Positions 46,761-57,883 are shown, numbered from the stretch's first letter. The stretch is DNA of 64,000 nucleotides from Choristoneura fumiferana (GCF_025370935.1 NC_133498.1:6194543-6258542), one strand, 5' to 3'. A program made the numbers and translations. The notes: generated from the sequence alone by a model not told the origin.

Positions 46761-46794
46761 CGGCTTCGGTCGGGTAAACCCTTAGATAATAATA

Positions 46795-47065
46795 ATAATA
46801 ATAATAATAAATATAAATATCATGGGACACTTGACACCAATTGACCTAGTCCCAAACTAAGCAAAGCTTGTACTACGGATACTAGGCAACGGATAAACAT
46901 ACTTATATAGATAAATACATACTTAAATACATATTAAACATCCAAGACCCGAGAACAAACATTCGTGTTATTCACACAAATATCTGCCCCGGCCGGGATT
47001 CGAACCCAGGACCTCAAGCTTCGTAGTCAGGTGCTCTAACCACTTAGCCATCCGGTCGTCAGATC
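46795..47065 (-). mobile_element. SINE-C copy, tRNA-headed, full length
   Basis: On the minus strand the head has A box TGGCTAAGTGG (47050-47040) and B box GGTTCGAATCC (47006-46996), both consensus. The body then runs through GTTTATCCGTTGCCTAGTAT, GACTAGGTCAATTGG and CATGATATTT to an (ATA)n tail at 46785-46810. This is a polymerase III retroposon, not a tRNA gene. Confidence 0.8.
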
Positions 47066-47189
47066 TGACAGACACATTGAAATACATGCTGCCTTTAATT
47101 TATTTATTTAACCATTACAAATCTGTACCTTAACAGTTAAAGCCAAAACAGCACAAACTTACAAATTATCTTAATCTAAGTACATTTAA

Positions 47190-47656
47190 TGATATTATCC
47201 GCCGGTCTCTTGCTACGGTCAATGTGCCGGCTATTTTAGAGCCGACAGGCATATCTAGAAATGACGGCAAGAGACCGCACGGGATGTCTCTGATTCCGTG
47301 GAGTATGGGACGTGTGCTAGTGTGGGGAACTTGGGTTGACACACTGGCCCCGTCTCATCTCCACCGAACATCAATAAGGGCAGCAGCAGCAGCAGAAATG
47401 GCAGAAACTGCCAAAGCAGGAAAATACAGTGGTCCTGGTGCTGAATATAATTTTGTACCTTTCGGCGTCGAGCCTTGGTCCGTGGGGACCTGGTGCTCTG
47501 AGTCTCTTCAAAGATCTGTCAAAGAGACTCAGAGATACCACAGGAGACCGAGCTGGCAGTTTCCTCGCTCAACGCATCAGTCTTGCAATCCAGCGGGGAA
47601 ATGCTGCCAGCATCTTTGGTAACATGCCGCAGGGTCCATTTTTAGATTTATTATAG
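47190..47656 (+). pseudogene. Retrotransposon-associated ORF, frameshifted
   Basis: One frame (to about 47465) reads KRPHGMSLIPWSMGRVLVW, VDTLAPSHL, AEMAETAKAGKY, NFVPFGVE. A second, +1 relative, continues LGPWGPGALSLFKDLSKRL, TGDRAGSFLAQRISLAIQRG, NAASIFG. Together they form a block I recognise from invertebrate retrotransposon-derived proteins, where it usually follows a reverse transcriptase. The join needs a one-base shift, so this copy is broken. No polymerase motif is present nearby. The element family is uncertain. Confidence 0.6.
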
Positions 47657-49221
47657 TTTTAGGTTATTTAATTGTATTGTACCTAATATACCTTTTATAT
47701 AAACACTTATAATAATAAAATTGTTCAGAAAATACAAAGTTCTAAATTACCATTAGAATTCCCAAAAATCACATAATCAGCCAGTAAAATAGAGGCTCAG
47801 TTTTAATTCAGGTACCTATGGTATGGATAGGTACCATTTGTGATGAATAAATGTTAATAAAATTATTCCGTGCGGAATAGTATGTAGTATGTATGTAAAG
47901 TCTTTATTGTACAAAAGAAAAGAAACAAAAATACAATTGTAGTTTTGATTTAAGCATCCAAAATTATTCTACTGACTGTACACAGCACAGTGGCGCCACA
48001 GCTTTCAGCGCGCGCCGCTTCTCCCATCCCGCTCGCACCCCTCATAACCCATCCGCCCTCTCGTTCTACCACTCCCGCGCAATGACATAGGCTTTCACTT
48101 TTTAATGTAATTTAGAATTTCTTTTTTTTTAATCTCACGCTTTTGTGGGATTCTAGTATTGTTGCGTGTAATAGGTACTTGTGTATAAGGAGGCAATTTA
48201 GGTAGGTAAGGTATGCAAGGAAGGGGCTAAAGAGATGTGATTTTGGCGATTTTTCGACCCCCTAAAATAAATAAATAAATAATAATTATTATTAATTATT
48301 TTCCTTGTTTGTTTCTATTCTTTCTTCGCTCTGATAAGATGTCATGAGATTTGCAGTGCATTCGTTTCTAGCTACTTTGCTAAGAAGAAAAACAAGATTT
48401 ACATAATTTATCCAGTGTTTTTGAACATTTCGTTTTTTTTTTGTGTAAAAATAATTACCTACGTGATATTTGACGAGATTTTCCTTATCCCCCACGTGAG
48501 ATTTTAATAACTAAATAAATTCGGCAAAACCATAATTAAAGCAAAGACAAATTCGGTGAAATGATTAAACGTGAAAATCCCACTAAGTAGATCCATATCG
48601 ATAAATGAATCATATCTTAAAACTAATAAGTGCCGACATAGCTATAAAGCAGCGGTCTACAACTAATATGACTAATATAAAGCTAATATACGAGGTTCGA
48701 TTCTGGGAAGGTCACTTCGCATGTTCTTTGACTGGTCATTAAATGATCGTAATAAGGCACCGGTTCTCAATCTTTAGTATGGCATGGCGATAGCGATTTC
48801 TTAGTGGTCTTCAACGAATTACGTCACATAAAGATAAAGATGTGACGATACAATACAACAGAAATATTGAACACGAATTTATTATTGATACCGTTTGATA
48901 GAGCTCGTGAAGCACTTTCAGGATCTGTAACCAGTTTTTCGATATCTTGTAAGGTTTAGAAATAATCGAGTGAGATCACTTGTCGTTGCCACCGGGTATT
49001 TATCGGAAACATGTGTTGTGTATGATTAGTAAACACAGACACACATAGCGGTCCAACTTATAACACCACTATTTTTTGCGTCGAGGGTTAAAAATGCCGT
49101 CCTAATATAATAATACCCTCCTAAATTACACTCAAGGACCTAAGATAAGACGTTTTTAGATTACCCGATCCGATATCGGTATCGGACGACCATGGTCGAC
49201 ACCCGATAGCCGACACCATGT

Positions 49222-49449
49222 GCTTTCCTTTTTTTTTTTGACTGGATGGCAAACGAGCAAGTGGGTCTCCTGATAGTAAGAGATCACCACCGCCCATAAA
49301 CATCTGCAACACCAGGGGTATTGCAGACGCGTTGCCAACCTAGAGGCCTAAGATGGGATACCACACGTGCCAGTAATTTCACCGGCTGTCTTACTCTCCA
49401 CGCTGAAACACAACAGTGCAAGCACCTTCCACAAGGTCCTACCACCTGC
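49222..49449 (-). mobile_element. SINE-A copy with internal deletion
   Basis: It starts with a T-run (A-tail in reverse) and GACTGGATGGCAAACGAGC, and ends GTCCTACCACCTGCA. Relative to other copies, about 45 bases between the CAGTGCAAGCA and CACAAGGTCC blocks are gone. It is inserted in MITE-6 and is followed by a (CA)n run. Confidence 0.72.
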
Positions 49450-49474
49450 ACACACACACACACACACACACACA
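49449..49474. repeat. (CA)n microsatellite
   Basis: Thirteen CA units with no break, right at the 5' end of the inserted SINE-A. Confidence 0.9.
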
Positions 49475-50036
49475 AATATAACCATATATACACATACTTA
49501 CATACATTTTTCCGAAAAAATCGTTCCGATATGCATATCTGCCACGTATCGGGCTCTGCGCATACAGATTCAATTTAGATACACGTATAGCACACTTACA
49601 AACATTATCGTCCGATCGTCCGACAGCCCACGGGCGTCCGATGGTACCGCCATATCGATGTCGGCTCCGATATCCGATATCGGGCCGGACAACGTGAAAG
49701 ACAGGTACATATTTCATACATTTTACTTGCCCCAATATCGAATCGGCGTCCGATACCAATATCGGATCGGATAATGTGAAAACGCTCTAAGGTGCCAAGA
49801 ATTCACTATGAAGATTAGTCGTTTTGTGTTAGCTAGCAGGGTAGAATAACGTCGCTCGAGCGTGGGATTCGCCAAGCGCCAAATACAATGGACGATGTGC
49901 CGAGACAAGGACGCGGCGTAGTGGGGGAGGGGGGGGTTTAATATCGTTAGTGTGGCGACCCGCAAAATATTTATGATTTAGCAAAGAATGGAAAACAAAA
50001 AAAAGTTTATAACAATGTACTAACATACATTTCCGT

Positions 50037-50325
50037 ATCAAATTTCAAGTCGATGCGATTAACCGTTGAGGAGTTCTGTCCTACGTAGCAGATCCTGGCG
50101 GGACTACCCAGGATGTCACTGCCAGATTATTGTATTGTCACAGGACTTACATAAGAATGCCAAATTTTATTTCAATCTGACCACTGGAAGTGGGTCAAAA
50201 TTCGGTTGCAAGATTAGACCCGCACATACTCGTACTCGTACATCAATAAGTAGGATACATACATCTTGTATGAATACTTCCCAAAGTAACTATTCCACGC
50301 GGACGAAGTCGCTGGCAAAAGCTAG
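50037..50325 (+). mobile_element. Helitron-like 3' part ending in CTAG
   Basis: The end TTCCACGCGGACGAAGTCGC...GGCAAAAGCTAG, followed by T, is the same 3' end type as the other Helitron-like copies. Its first 130 bases (AAATTTCAAGTCGATGCGAT onward) repeat at 32017-32147. Confidence 0.6.
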
Positions 50326-50619
50326 TAGTATCTAATTGAATTATCATTTATTGCTTGAAAGACTCCCGACTTATTCCGTTATAAGTGAAAGTTAAAATAG
50401 CCACACTTTGGGAACCGCTGTCATTTGACATGATATGGTCATGTTAAATGAAGTTATAACGTTGTTAGAGAAATAAACAAATACTTAACAGGTCAATGCA
50501 GTGCAATACATAGTTACAAATACCACCTGTAGCGTCAACGCTCTTAGATATGTAGGTACAATGTCAACGGGCAAAGTCATAGGTCACTATGGAACCTTGT
50601 ATTAGTAATAATATCTGGG

Positions 50620-50768
50620 TGACCGAGCTCCGCTCGGGCTAAAACTCGGTACCAAGCGTTTTCCCAGACATAAGACCAAGCTAAATCTTCATCGAAATCG
50701 TTGGAGCCGTTTCCGAGATCCCCGAAACATATATACATTATATATATACAAGAATTGCTCGTTTAAAT
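50620..50768 (+). repeat. Interspersed repeat (CCGAGCTCCGCTCGG / AAGAATTGCTCGTTTAAA)
   Basis: It has a GC hairpin CCGAGCTCCGCTCGG near the left end and a characteristic AAGAATTGCTCGTTTAAA right end. I recognise the pattern as a common lepidopteran repeat. Class uncertain. Confidence 0.5.
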
Positions 50769-50937
50769 GTATTACATAGATAGATTGCCAATAGGTAGCT
50801 ATAGTTTACTATGGGGAAGGCTATTCTTGAACGTTGGATATTATCGGCTCCGTGAAAATCGATATTTATCGATATTGTCATATCGAAAAAAGATCAATCA
50901 TCAGAATCGTCATCTCGGGCTATATAGGTAGGTATGT

Positions 50938-51180
50938 CCCGCTGTAGGGCACAGGTCTGCTCCCAAGGAGAAGGCTGGGACCGTAGTTCCCACACGGAGC
51001 CAGTGCGGATTGGGAACTTCACACTCATAATTGAACTCCTTCTCAGGTATACGTCCAGGTTTCCTCACGACGTTTTCTTTCACCGTAGAGCTCATGGAGC
51101 AAATATAATTTTCCAAATAAATTCCGAGAAACTTTAGAGATGCGAACCCGGGCTTAACCCACGACCCTTTGCTTGAGAGA
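50938..51180 (-). mobile_element. Retroposon 3' fragment, reversed
   Basis: The plus strand has GCACAGGTCTGCTCCCAAGG, CAGTGCGGATTGGGAACTTC, CAGGTTTCCTCACGACGTTT and GATGCGAACCCGGGCTTAAC, the reverse of the blocks at 40575. The 112-codon ORF on the minus strand is unrecognised and likely incidental. Confidence 0.55.
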
Positions 51181-51369
51181 CCAAACCACAGGCTACCATG
51201 GCATATTAATATCGACATCGAGTTTTTTTGCGGAAACATTGGCAACATCTCGATATTTTCCTTCGAATCCTTCGATATAAATAATTAGCCGTATCGATAT
51301 TGTTATCTAGTACTTGCAAAGAGAACAATACTATAGTATAGATCCTTACAGCCAGTTATCCAACACTAC

Positions 51370-53442
51370 TAGGGCATGGATACCGGTATTCGGTATTACC
51401 GAAAAACCGGGATACCGGTCATTTTTTCCCCTCTTTTAATACCGGTATTAAATATCTACAAAACCGGTTTTTCGGTATTTTGACTTGTGCTTAAAATAGT
51501 AATAGTCGACTTTAATTTCAAACAGGAAAGCACTTTTAATAACTTGTCTTCAGACTTATTGCTTTTAAAGTTACTTACCTCTTAATCTACTTTCAAATTT
51601 CAAATTTACCGTGCACAAGTTTACTTTGTTTATTTGTAGTGTAAGCTTTCTCGAAGTTGGACCTACCTAACTGAACCGTTTGTCCCAGGTATACATAGTC
51701 GTCAACAACTTCGAGCGCAGAGCCCCGACTATTGCGGGAGTTGGGACAACATGGAAATTAGTTAGACACGACTTTCGTCTTGCCCATGTTCATTTTTAGG
51801 CCAACTCGGTCGAAAACTGCTGAGGTCGGCGAGCAGAGCACTGAAGTCTTCCATGGTCTCAGCCATGACTACAATATCGTCGGCGAATCGAAGGCGAGTG
51901 AAGTACCCGCCATTAATGTTGATGCCTCGTCCTTTCCAATCCAGAACCTTAAAAGCATCCTCCAATGCAACGGTGAACAGTTTCGGAGCGATTACATCTC
52001 CTTGTCTGACTCCCCGCTGCCGAGGAATAGGCTTCGTGCTCTGGTCATGTAATCGGACGGACATAGTGGCGTTTTTGTACAGACACTAGACACTTCAACA
52101 CTCGATATACCGGTAGTCAACTGCACCGCTGGAGACCTGCATCACAGCCCAAGTCTCGAACGAATCGAAGGCTTTCTCGTAGTCCACAAATGCAAGGCAA
52201 AGGGGGAAGTTATACCCTTCGGTCTTCTGTATAACCTGCCGCAACGTACATGTGGTCTACGGTACTATAGGTTTTCGGAAGCCGGCTTGTTCGGGAGGCT
52301 GGAAATCGTCAAACCTGCTTGAGAGACGATTTGTGATGACCCTGAAAAACAGCTTGTAAACATGGCTCAGAAGTGAGATGGGTCTATAATTCTTCAGCAA
52401 GGTGTTATCACCTTTTTTGAAGATGAGTACCACCACTGTCTTCTCTGTTCCATGCTTTCGGTGTTCCCCCTTGCTGGAGGACGGAACTAAACGGCGTCTT
52501 GAGGTCCTTAAGGACTGGTTTTAGATTTTCGAAGGGTGTTCGGGTTGTCGTGTCGCTATCCATTAAACCTCTCGTTTTCCCCCAACAGCTCAGGTTTGGA
52601 TGAAATGATTCTGCCGTCGTCGGTCTTCAACTTCATTAATCGGCTTTGACTTACAGACAGATCCCTGGTAAACACCTTAGAGCCTCTGATACGCTCAATA
52701 GCCTCTTCAATGCTATTTATTAGTATTAAATCGGCGTACATCGCGCTTCAGAGATTTTGAGATCTGCCTATTGAACTGCTGATAGCGACAATTAAGCATC
52801 ACCAGAAGACTGTAGCAGCATCTCACGCCTCACCTCCATGAGCCTAAGGTCAGAGCGCGAGAGCTTATTGGTTCTAGTACGGCGGGTTTTGAAGAAGTTA
52901 GATCCGATCGTATGGACAGCTTCCACAAACCCGTCGTTGTAATCGTCCACGTCGCTACCTAGGCATTCGAAATGGTTTTGAAGTTTGAGCTGAAAGCTCT
53001 CGGGGTTTTGGAGCTGAGCTGGTTCCGGGCGGAGCGAAGATTTCATCAGTAGAGACCTTACAAGCTTGAACTGGAGATTTAATGAGCCCCGTACAAGCGA
53101 AAGAAATTATGCGAAAATTTGGTTGGGAACTAATAATCGGTGAAACAATTTTCACCGAAGAATTAGAGAATCCAATTCCATATTATATAAGTATTAGTTA
53201 ACAATTAACAACTTAAGTTTTTTATTTTAATACTTGCTCATTAAAAGGGAAGTTTATTAATTGCTTTTCATGTATATTGGTTATATTTCAACAAAACAAC
53301 AGACTTATACAGAAAGAAAGAAAAATAAAGGGAAAATTTGGAAAATACCGAAAAATTACCGAAATACCGGGATACCGGTTTTCAAAATTTGAATACCGAA
53401 ATAATACCGGTATTGCCATCAAGCCCATACCGCATAGCCCTA
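51370..53442. mobile_element. hAT-type element, 8-bp duplication, holding a LINE
   Basis: The exact 8-bp direct repeat AACACTAC lies at 51362-51369 and 53443-53450. Both ends begin TAGGGC when read inward, followed by ACCGGTATT-rich sub-terminal repeats (51381-51480 and 53340-53425), also inverted. An 8-bp duplication is diagnostic of hAT elements. No hAT transposase is recognised; the interior is largely taken up by an RTE LINE. Confidence 0.85.
51745..53130 (-). pseudogene. RTE-type LINE endonuclease/reverse transcriptase, broken
   Basis: Reading down the minus strand the pieces come in protein order: a linker with VDDYNDGFVEAVHTIGS (ORF 53046-52792), RGSKVFTRDLSVSQSRL (52741-52556), VVLIFKKGDNTLLKNYRPIS near 52430, FVDYEKAFDS (52190-52162), then QRGVRQGDVIAPKLF and the catalytic F-A-D-D (about 51887-51876, ORF 52064-51762). 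At least three frame breaks separate the pieces. The N-terminal endonuclease and everything after SSF (thumb and connection) are missing or unrecognisable. RTE elements encode one polyprotein of about 1000 residues; about 450 are represented. Inactive. It lies inside the hAT-type element. Confidence 0.85.
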
Positions 53443-54242
53443 AACACTACGCATAGATGGCGCTAATGCCAATCTCACCATCCATTGTTCTCGGTAAAAT
53501 CCACTAACATTAAAAAAGGAATAAATCACAAAATGTTTACAGCAGTGGCAGGGTTAATGAATTGCATTAGTGCGAGCGAGTCAGCGTGACTGTGCTAGGC
53601 GCCGGCGCAGGGCAATGGCGGACAATGACAAGTGCACACTATCAATAAATTTTTGACGATTTGTAGCATTCGAACATGGCGGATGTAGACGTTATCTAAT
53701 TTTGGTATTTCTGCTTCTTTGGCTAGTTGAAGTATAATATTGATAGTGATTTATGCGGCTATTAACCTTAACAGTGAACAGTGATCACAAAATTCTATAT
53801 TGCTCTCGTGTCTGACATTTTTAATGCGTAAGTTGTTTCCGCGTGGTTTCTGGAATTTTGCAAGTTGCGAAAACTACAATCACCGTACAACGTGAAGAAG
53901 AAGAATATATTTAACTTTAATTTAACTGACATTGGCCCAAGCCTTAAGGCCGCCATTGGGGGGAATAATAATACTTTAGTCTGTGGAAAAATAATAAAAA
54001 AATTACGACGGTGATACTTACATACATATAAATGCGCCTTATCGCCTCCAAACCTACAAATATAATGCTGCAAAGATCATGGATTGGACAGATTGGATCA
54101 TGGTATGATTTCGTTATAAAGTCCCGTGAGTGGAAACTATTATTTATATTTACTGTCTAAAATTGGGTATTTTCCTAGGTAAAATGGTAGGTAATATTAT
54201 TTTTAGTCTGTCAGTTAGATTATTACAAAAATATTAGACACG

Positions 54243-54815
54243 CTTTTTTAGAGATCCGTACCCAAAGGGTAAAAACGGGAGCCTATTAAATTACTATGAC
54301 TCCGTCGTTCGTCCGTCCGTCTGTTCACCAGGCTGTATCTAATAATGATGTAGTATTTCTGCTGCCACTATAACAATAAATACTGAAAACAGAATAAAAT
54401 AAATATTTTTTTTTTTTTATTTTTTTTTTTTTATACGACTGGATGGCAAACGAGCAAGTGGGTCTCCTGATGGTAAGAGATCACCACCGCCCATAAACAT
54501 CTGCACACCAGGGGTATTGCAGACGCGTTTGCCAACCTAGAGGCCTAAGATGGGATACCTCACGTGCCAGTAATTTCACCGGCTGTCTTACTCTCCACGC
54601 GAAAAACACAACAATGCAAGTACTGCTGCTTTCACGGCAGGATTAGCGAGCAAGATGGTGGTAGCAATCCGGGCGGACTTGCACAAGGTCCTACCACCTG
54701 CATTTAAGGGAGATCTCATACAACAAACGTGTTTTTTTTGCTAATGTCTAATGTTGTTTAGATAATGGTACGGAACCCTCCGTGCGCGAGTCTGATTCGC
54801 ATTTGGCCGGTTTTT
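54243..54815 (-). mobile_element. Interspersed repeat type N (AACCGGCCAA... / GGTACGGAACCCT), split by SINE-A
   Basis: The right edge reversed reads ACCGGCCAAATGCGAATCAG then GCACGGAGGGTTCCGTACC. The left edge has GATCCGTACCCAAAGGGT and GTCCGTCCGTCTGTTCACC. The full order matches 21417-21818 in reverse, with SINE-A inserted at 54395-54702. Confidence 0.7.
54395..54702 (-). mobile_element. SINE-A copy, full length with long A-tail
   Basis: A T-run of about 30 bases (broken by single A's) at 54408-54433 is the A-tail in reverse, followed by CGACTGGATGGCAAACGAG. The copy ends CTACCACCTGCA at 54702. It interrupts the repeat at 54243-54815. Confidence 0.78.
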
Positions 54816-55351
54816 CTTTTGTTAATCAAACGAAAAATGACAAAGATGATGTGTGTCAAAGTTCGGGAGTGGGGGTCTGTTAAGAGTATGACACGAGTAA
54901 AAAGTGTAGGTACGTAGGTCACACAGAACTTTAACGGGCATTATGTCTATAGATTTATGTTTTCTTCCTCTCTTTTAAAATAAGGCTTTTCTGTCCTAAT
55001 TAATAGGACAATTTCGCCAGTGTCAAAGTAAACTCCCTTTGAGAGGGACGTTGTATAATGGTTGTAGTTTTTGCAACTTGATAGTAAAATTCCAGAAACC
55101 ACGCGGAGACAACTTGCGCATTAAAAAATGTCAGACACGAGAGCAATGTAGAATTTTGTGATCACTGTTCACTGTTAAGGTTAATCGCCGCATAAAACAC
55201 TATCAAAATTATACTTCAACTAGCCAAAGAAACAGGAATAGCAAAATTAGATATTGTCTACATCCGCCATGTTCGAATGCTATAAATCGAATCTCAGATT
55301 TATGTTTAGTTGGCAAAAGAAAAAAAAACGTGTCCTATATTTTTCGTTTCA

Positions 55352-55430
55352 CTCTGTGATGTCATCTCAGTTTGTTTTATGTAAATAAACAGAAACAGCA
55401 TCACATTTATGTCACATAAAATGTATCAAT
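55352..55430. repeat. Diverged copy of the 19.2-kb inverted-repeat element
   Basis: AAACAGAAACAGCATCACAT and TGTCACATAAAATGTATC follow the right half of the 19170-19245 element. The left half (CTGTGATGTCATCTC) is degraded. Confidence 0.45.
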
Positions 55431-55844
55431 GAGTGTTCCAGACGTACAGTGTATCTTTTTCAAATAACTCTGCTCGCCATTGTACACAAATTCGCTGACT
55501 CATTATAATTCTTACAAGTAACTTACCCGCTATCATTCCATCTACTTGAACCTCACACAATATCCCTTACGGCTTACGCAATAAAGGCGGTTTTACTGCA
55601 ACTTTTATACATCATTTCGATTGTACGAGGCAGTAATTAGTGATTTAGTATCTTTATTCGACTACCTGTGCTTTTATTTTTACTTTTGAATGGCTTTTTA
55701 AATGGTTGTATGAGTGATGACAGGTCAAGGTTGAAAGAAGCTTTGTGTATTCTTTAATTCACATGAATCATGTATCGTTGAAAACTAAAAATCCCTGTAC
55801 TTACATGTTTCTAAAGATTTTAAGAATTAATATAACTTAAAGAA

Positions 55845-56274
55845 ACGACCACACCGCTGCTTAAAAAACGGTGACGTGCCATAAGCGTCACGATTTTATC
55901 GCATGCCTTCCACACCGCTGCTAAAAATACGCAGACGGTGCCGAATCGCAGTGACATGCCGTAAACGTTAGAGAGGCTACTACGAAACTCGCAATCGAAG
56001 TTCGTATCGCACCGTTCCTTTCACTCGCGTAGTAAATGACATAAACGTCAGCGGGACGGCAACATACAAAGTTCGAGTTTTGCACTTCGTAGTATAGCGA
56101 CTTTACCGTATGGTCTCCACCAAAAGTCGTGACGTTAACGGCACGTCACTGTGATTCCGCACCTTCTGCGTATTTCGAGCAGCGGTGTGGAGGGCATGTG
56201 ATAAAATCGTGACGCGTACGGCACGTCACTGCGATTCCGTACCGTCACCGTTTTTTAAGCAGCGGTGTGGTTGC
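55845..56274. repeat. MITE-2: large foldback, about 125-bp arms
   Basis: Left arm opens GACCACACCGCTGCTTAAAA, right arm closes with its complement (TTTTTTAAGCAGCGGTGTGG). Each arm has two CACACCGCTGC units. The centre is a MITE-1 copy. Confidence 0.75.
55976..56094. repeat. MITE-1 copy nested in MITE-2
   Basis: GGCTACTACGAAACTCGCAA to TTTGCACTTCGTAGTA. It lies in the centre of the larger foldback 55845-56274. Confidence 0.7.
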
Positions 56275-56305
56275 TCCTTTAACTCTCGTGAGACATATTG
56301 ATAAA

Positions 56306-56467
56306 ATTACTAAATTAAACGTTTCAACTCACGATTATAAGCCAGGAACGGTCCGACTAGTTTCGATCTTTTCGGAAGATCATTTTTATAGGTGAGTGCG
56401 TTCAGTGAAATTAGTCGAACCGTTCCTAGCTTATAATCGTGAGTTGGAACCGCTTAATTTAGTAATT
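56306..56467. repeat. MITE-4: foldback, about 58-bp arms
   Basis: ATTACTAAATTAAACG...TTATAAGCCAGGAACGGTCC and its complement (GAACCGTTCCTAGCTTATAA onward) with a 45-bp centre containing GATCTTTTCGGAAGATC. Confidence 0.75.
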
Positions 56468-56867
56468 TAGGAACTTAACAAGCTTTTATTTTACATTTGT
56501 ATGTATGTATGTAAACTCTTTACTGTACAAAGGCGGAGGAGTTCCAGTGGTTGGATTGATTCAGAATTTAATATACCATGCGCCATATAAATTTGCCTAA
56601 AAGTTCATTACTTAATACTCAGTTTTTACGCATTTTTGAGATACATTTTTTATGCGACGTCTTTACGTTACTCCCGGATTGTGTTCAAATCGCTTAACGG
56701 TATAGTGCCTATTCAATTATTGGAATTATACCTTTATAGTTTTTGTGATACTAGTCGGGGCAATGAACTTTTAGGCAAAGTTAGTCGGCGGAAGGTATAC
56801 GATATATTTATGATGATTGTCTCCGCAGGACGGAACCCTTTAATGTTTAAATGCATCAACCTGATGG

Positions 56868-56993
56868 CCCTACTCCGACATTCGATGTTCGTATCGTACC
56901 GTCCCTCTCACTTTCATATTAAATAGTAGTATACCTATAGTGTCAGAGGGACGGAATGACACGAACTTCGATTTTAGAATTTCGTAGTAGCCT
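56868..56993. repeat. MITE-1 copy
   Basis: CCCTACTCCGACATTCGATG to GAATTTCGTAGTAGCC, centre CACTTTCATATTAAATAGTA. Confidence 0.7.
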
Positions 56994-57215
56994 GCTAAAA
57001 CTAGGTAGGTACGAATCTATAAAGCACCTCATATAAAATAAAAACAAAAGCTAAAACATAGGTAAACAAAATACAAATTCATGTCCCGTAACTCAAGAGA
57101 CGTAACCATGCCAAAAAGATACACAACATATTTGAATGTCCTTTAAAAGTATCTAATGTAACGCTATGGTGTCAACCATCATTTTGTATGTAAATAATAA
57201 ATAAAATCTCCTAGT

Positions 57216-57491
57216 TTTTTTTTATTCGACTGGATGGCAAACGAGCAAGTGGGTCTCCTGATGGTAAGAGATCACCACCGCCCATAGACACCTGCAATAC
57301 CAGGGGGATTGCAGATGCGTTGCCAACCTAGAGGCCTAAGATGGGATACCTTAAGTGCCAGTAATTTCACCGGCTGTCTTACTCTCCACGCCGAAACACA
57401 ACAGTGCAAGCACTGCTGCTTCACGGCAGGATTAGCGAGCAAGATGGTGGTAGCAATCCGGGCGGACCTTGCACAAGGTCCTACCACCTGC
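57216..57491 (-). mobile_element. SINE-A copy, full length
   Basis: The T-run TTTTTTTTTATTCGACTGG opens it on the plus strand and it ends CTACCACCTGCA. It is the best preserved of the inverted copies. Confidence 0.77.
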
Positions 57492-57883
57492 AACCTGCAC
57501 CTGCTGGTATGCTTTGACACTGTATCTACAATTATAAAAATACATAGTTAATCAACTTACGTTTCCGTGCCCAATTCTTAATTTTATACAAATCAATAAT
57601 ACTATAGAGTCCAGCAGTATTACAAGTTAATGAACTTCACTAATGCACTGCACAACTATTTGAAACTGTATAAGGAAATAACCCTTCCTTCGTATAGGTG
57701 TAGCAATTAGCTAGTTAAGGAGTTTTAGGAAATTTATAGGATCTAGGATAAAAAGACAGGTGGCGACGAATGGCTTCTTGACGTAAATCGAACAGGTGTG
57801 GAATTTAGAAAAGGAAATTTGATATTTAAATGTTATTTTTTAGAATGTGTGCTAAACCAGACAGTACAAAGAGTTAGGAAGAA

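Larger units (their letters stand above)
49149..49790. repeat. MITE-6: CCGATATCGG-type inverted ends, with nested SINE-A
   Basis: Left ATTACCCGATCCGATATCGG (49160) and right ATATCGGATCGGATAATGTG (49761) are inverted. Interior contains SINE-A (49222-49449), a (CA)n run and more CCGATATC words. ORFs here are incidental. Confidence 0.7.
53657..55289. mobile_element. Long inverted-repeat element, arms about 240 bp
   Basis: The left arm 53657-53893 and right arm 55048-55289 are reverse complements at roughly 95 percent by eye (for example CATTCGAACATGGCGGATGT against its complement at 55260-55280). The 1.15-kb spacer contains other repeats. Either a foldback transposon or two facing copies of one element. 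Confidence 0.75.

Noticed and set aside
46996..47065. A tRNA gene on the minus strand with good A and B boxes
   Set aside because: It continues directly into the SINE-C body and tail, and a second diverged copy has the same layout, so it is a retroposon head.
50910..51248. A 112-codon minus-strand ORF
   Set aside because: It overlaps a retroposon 3' fragment seen elsewhere in the window and reads as non-coding repeat.
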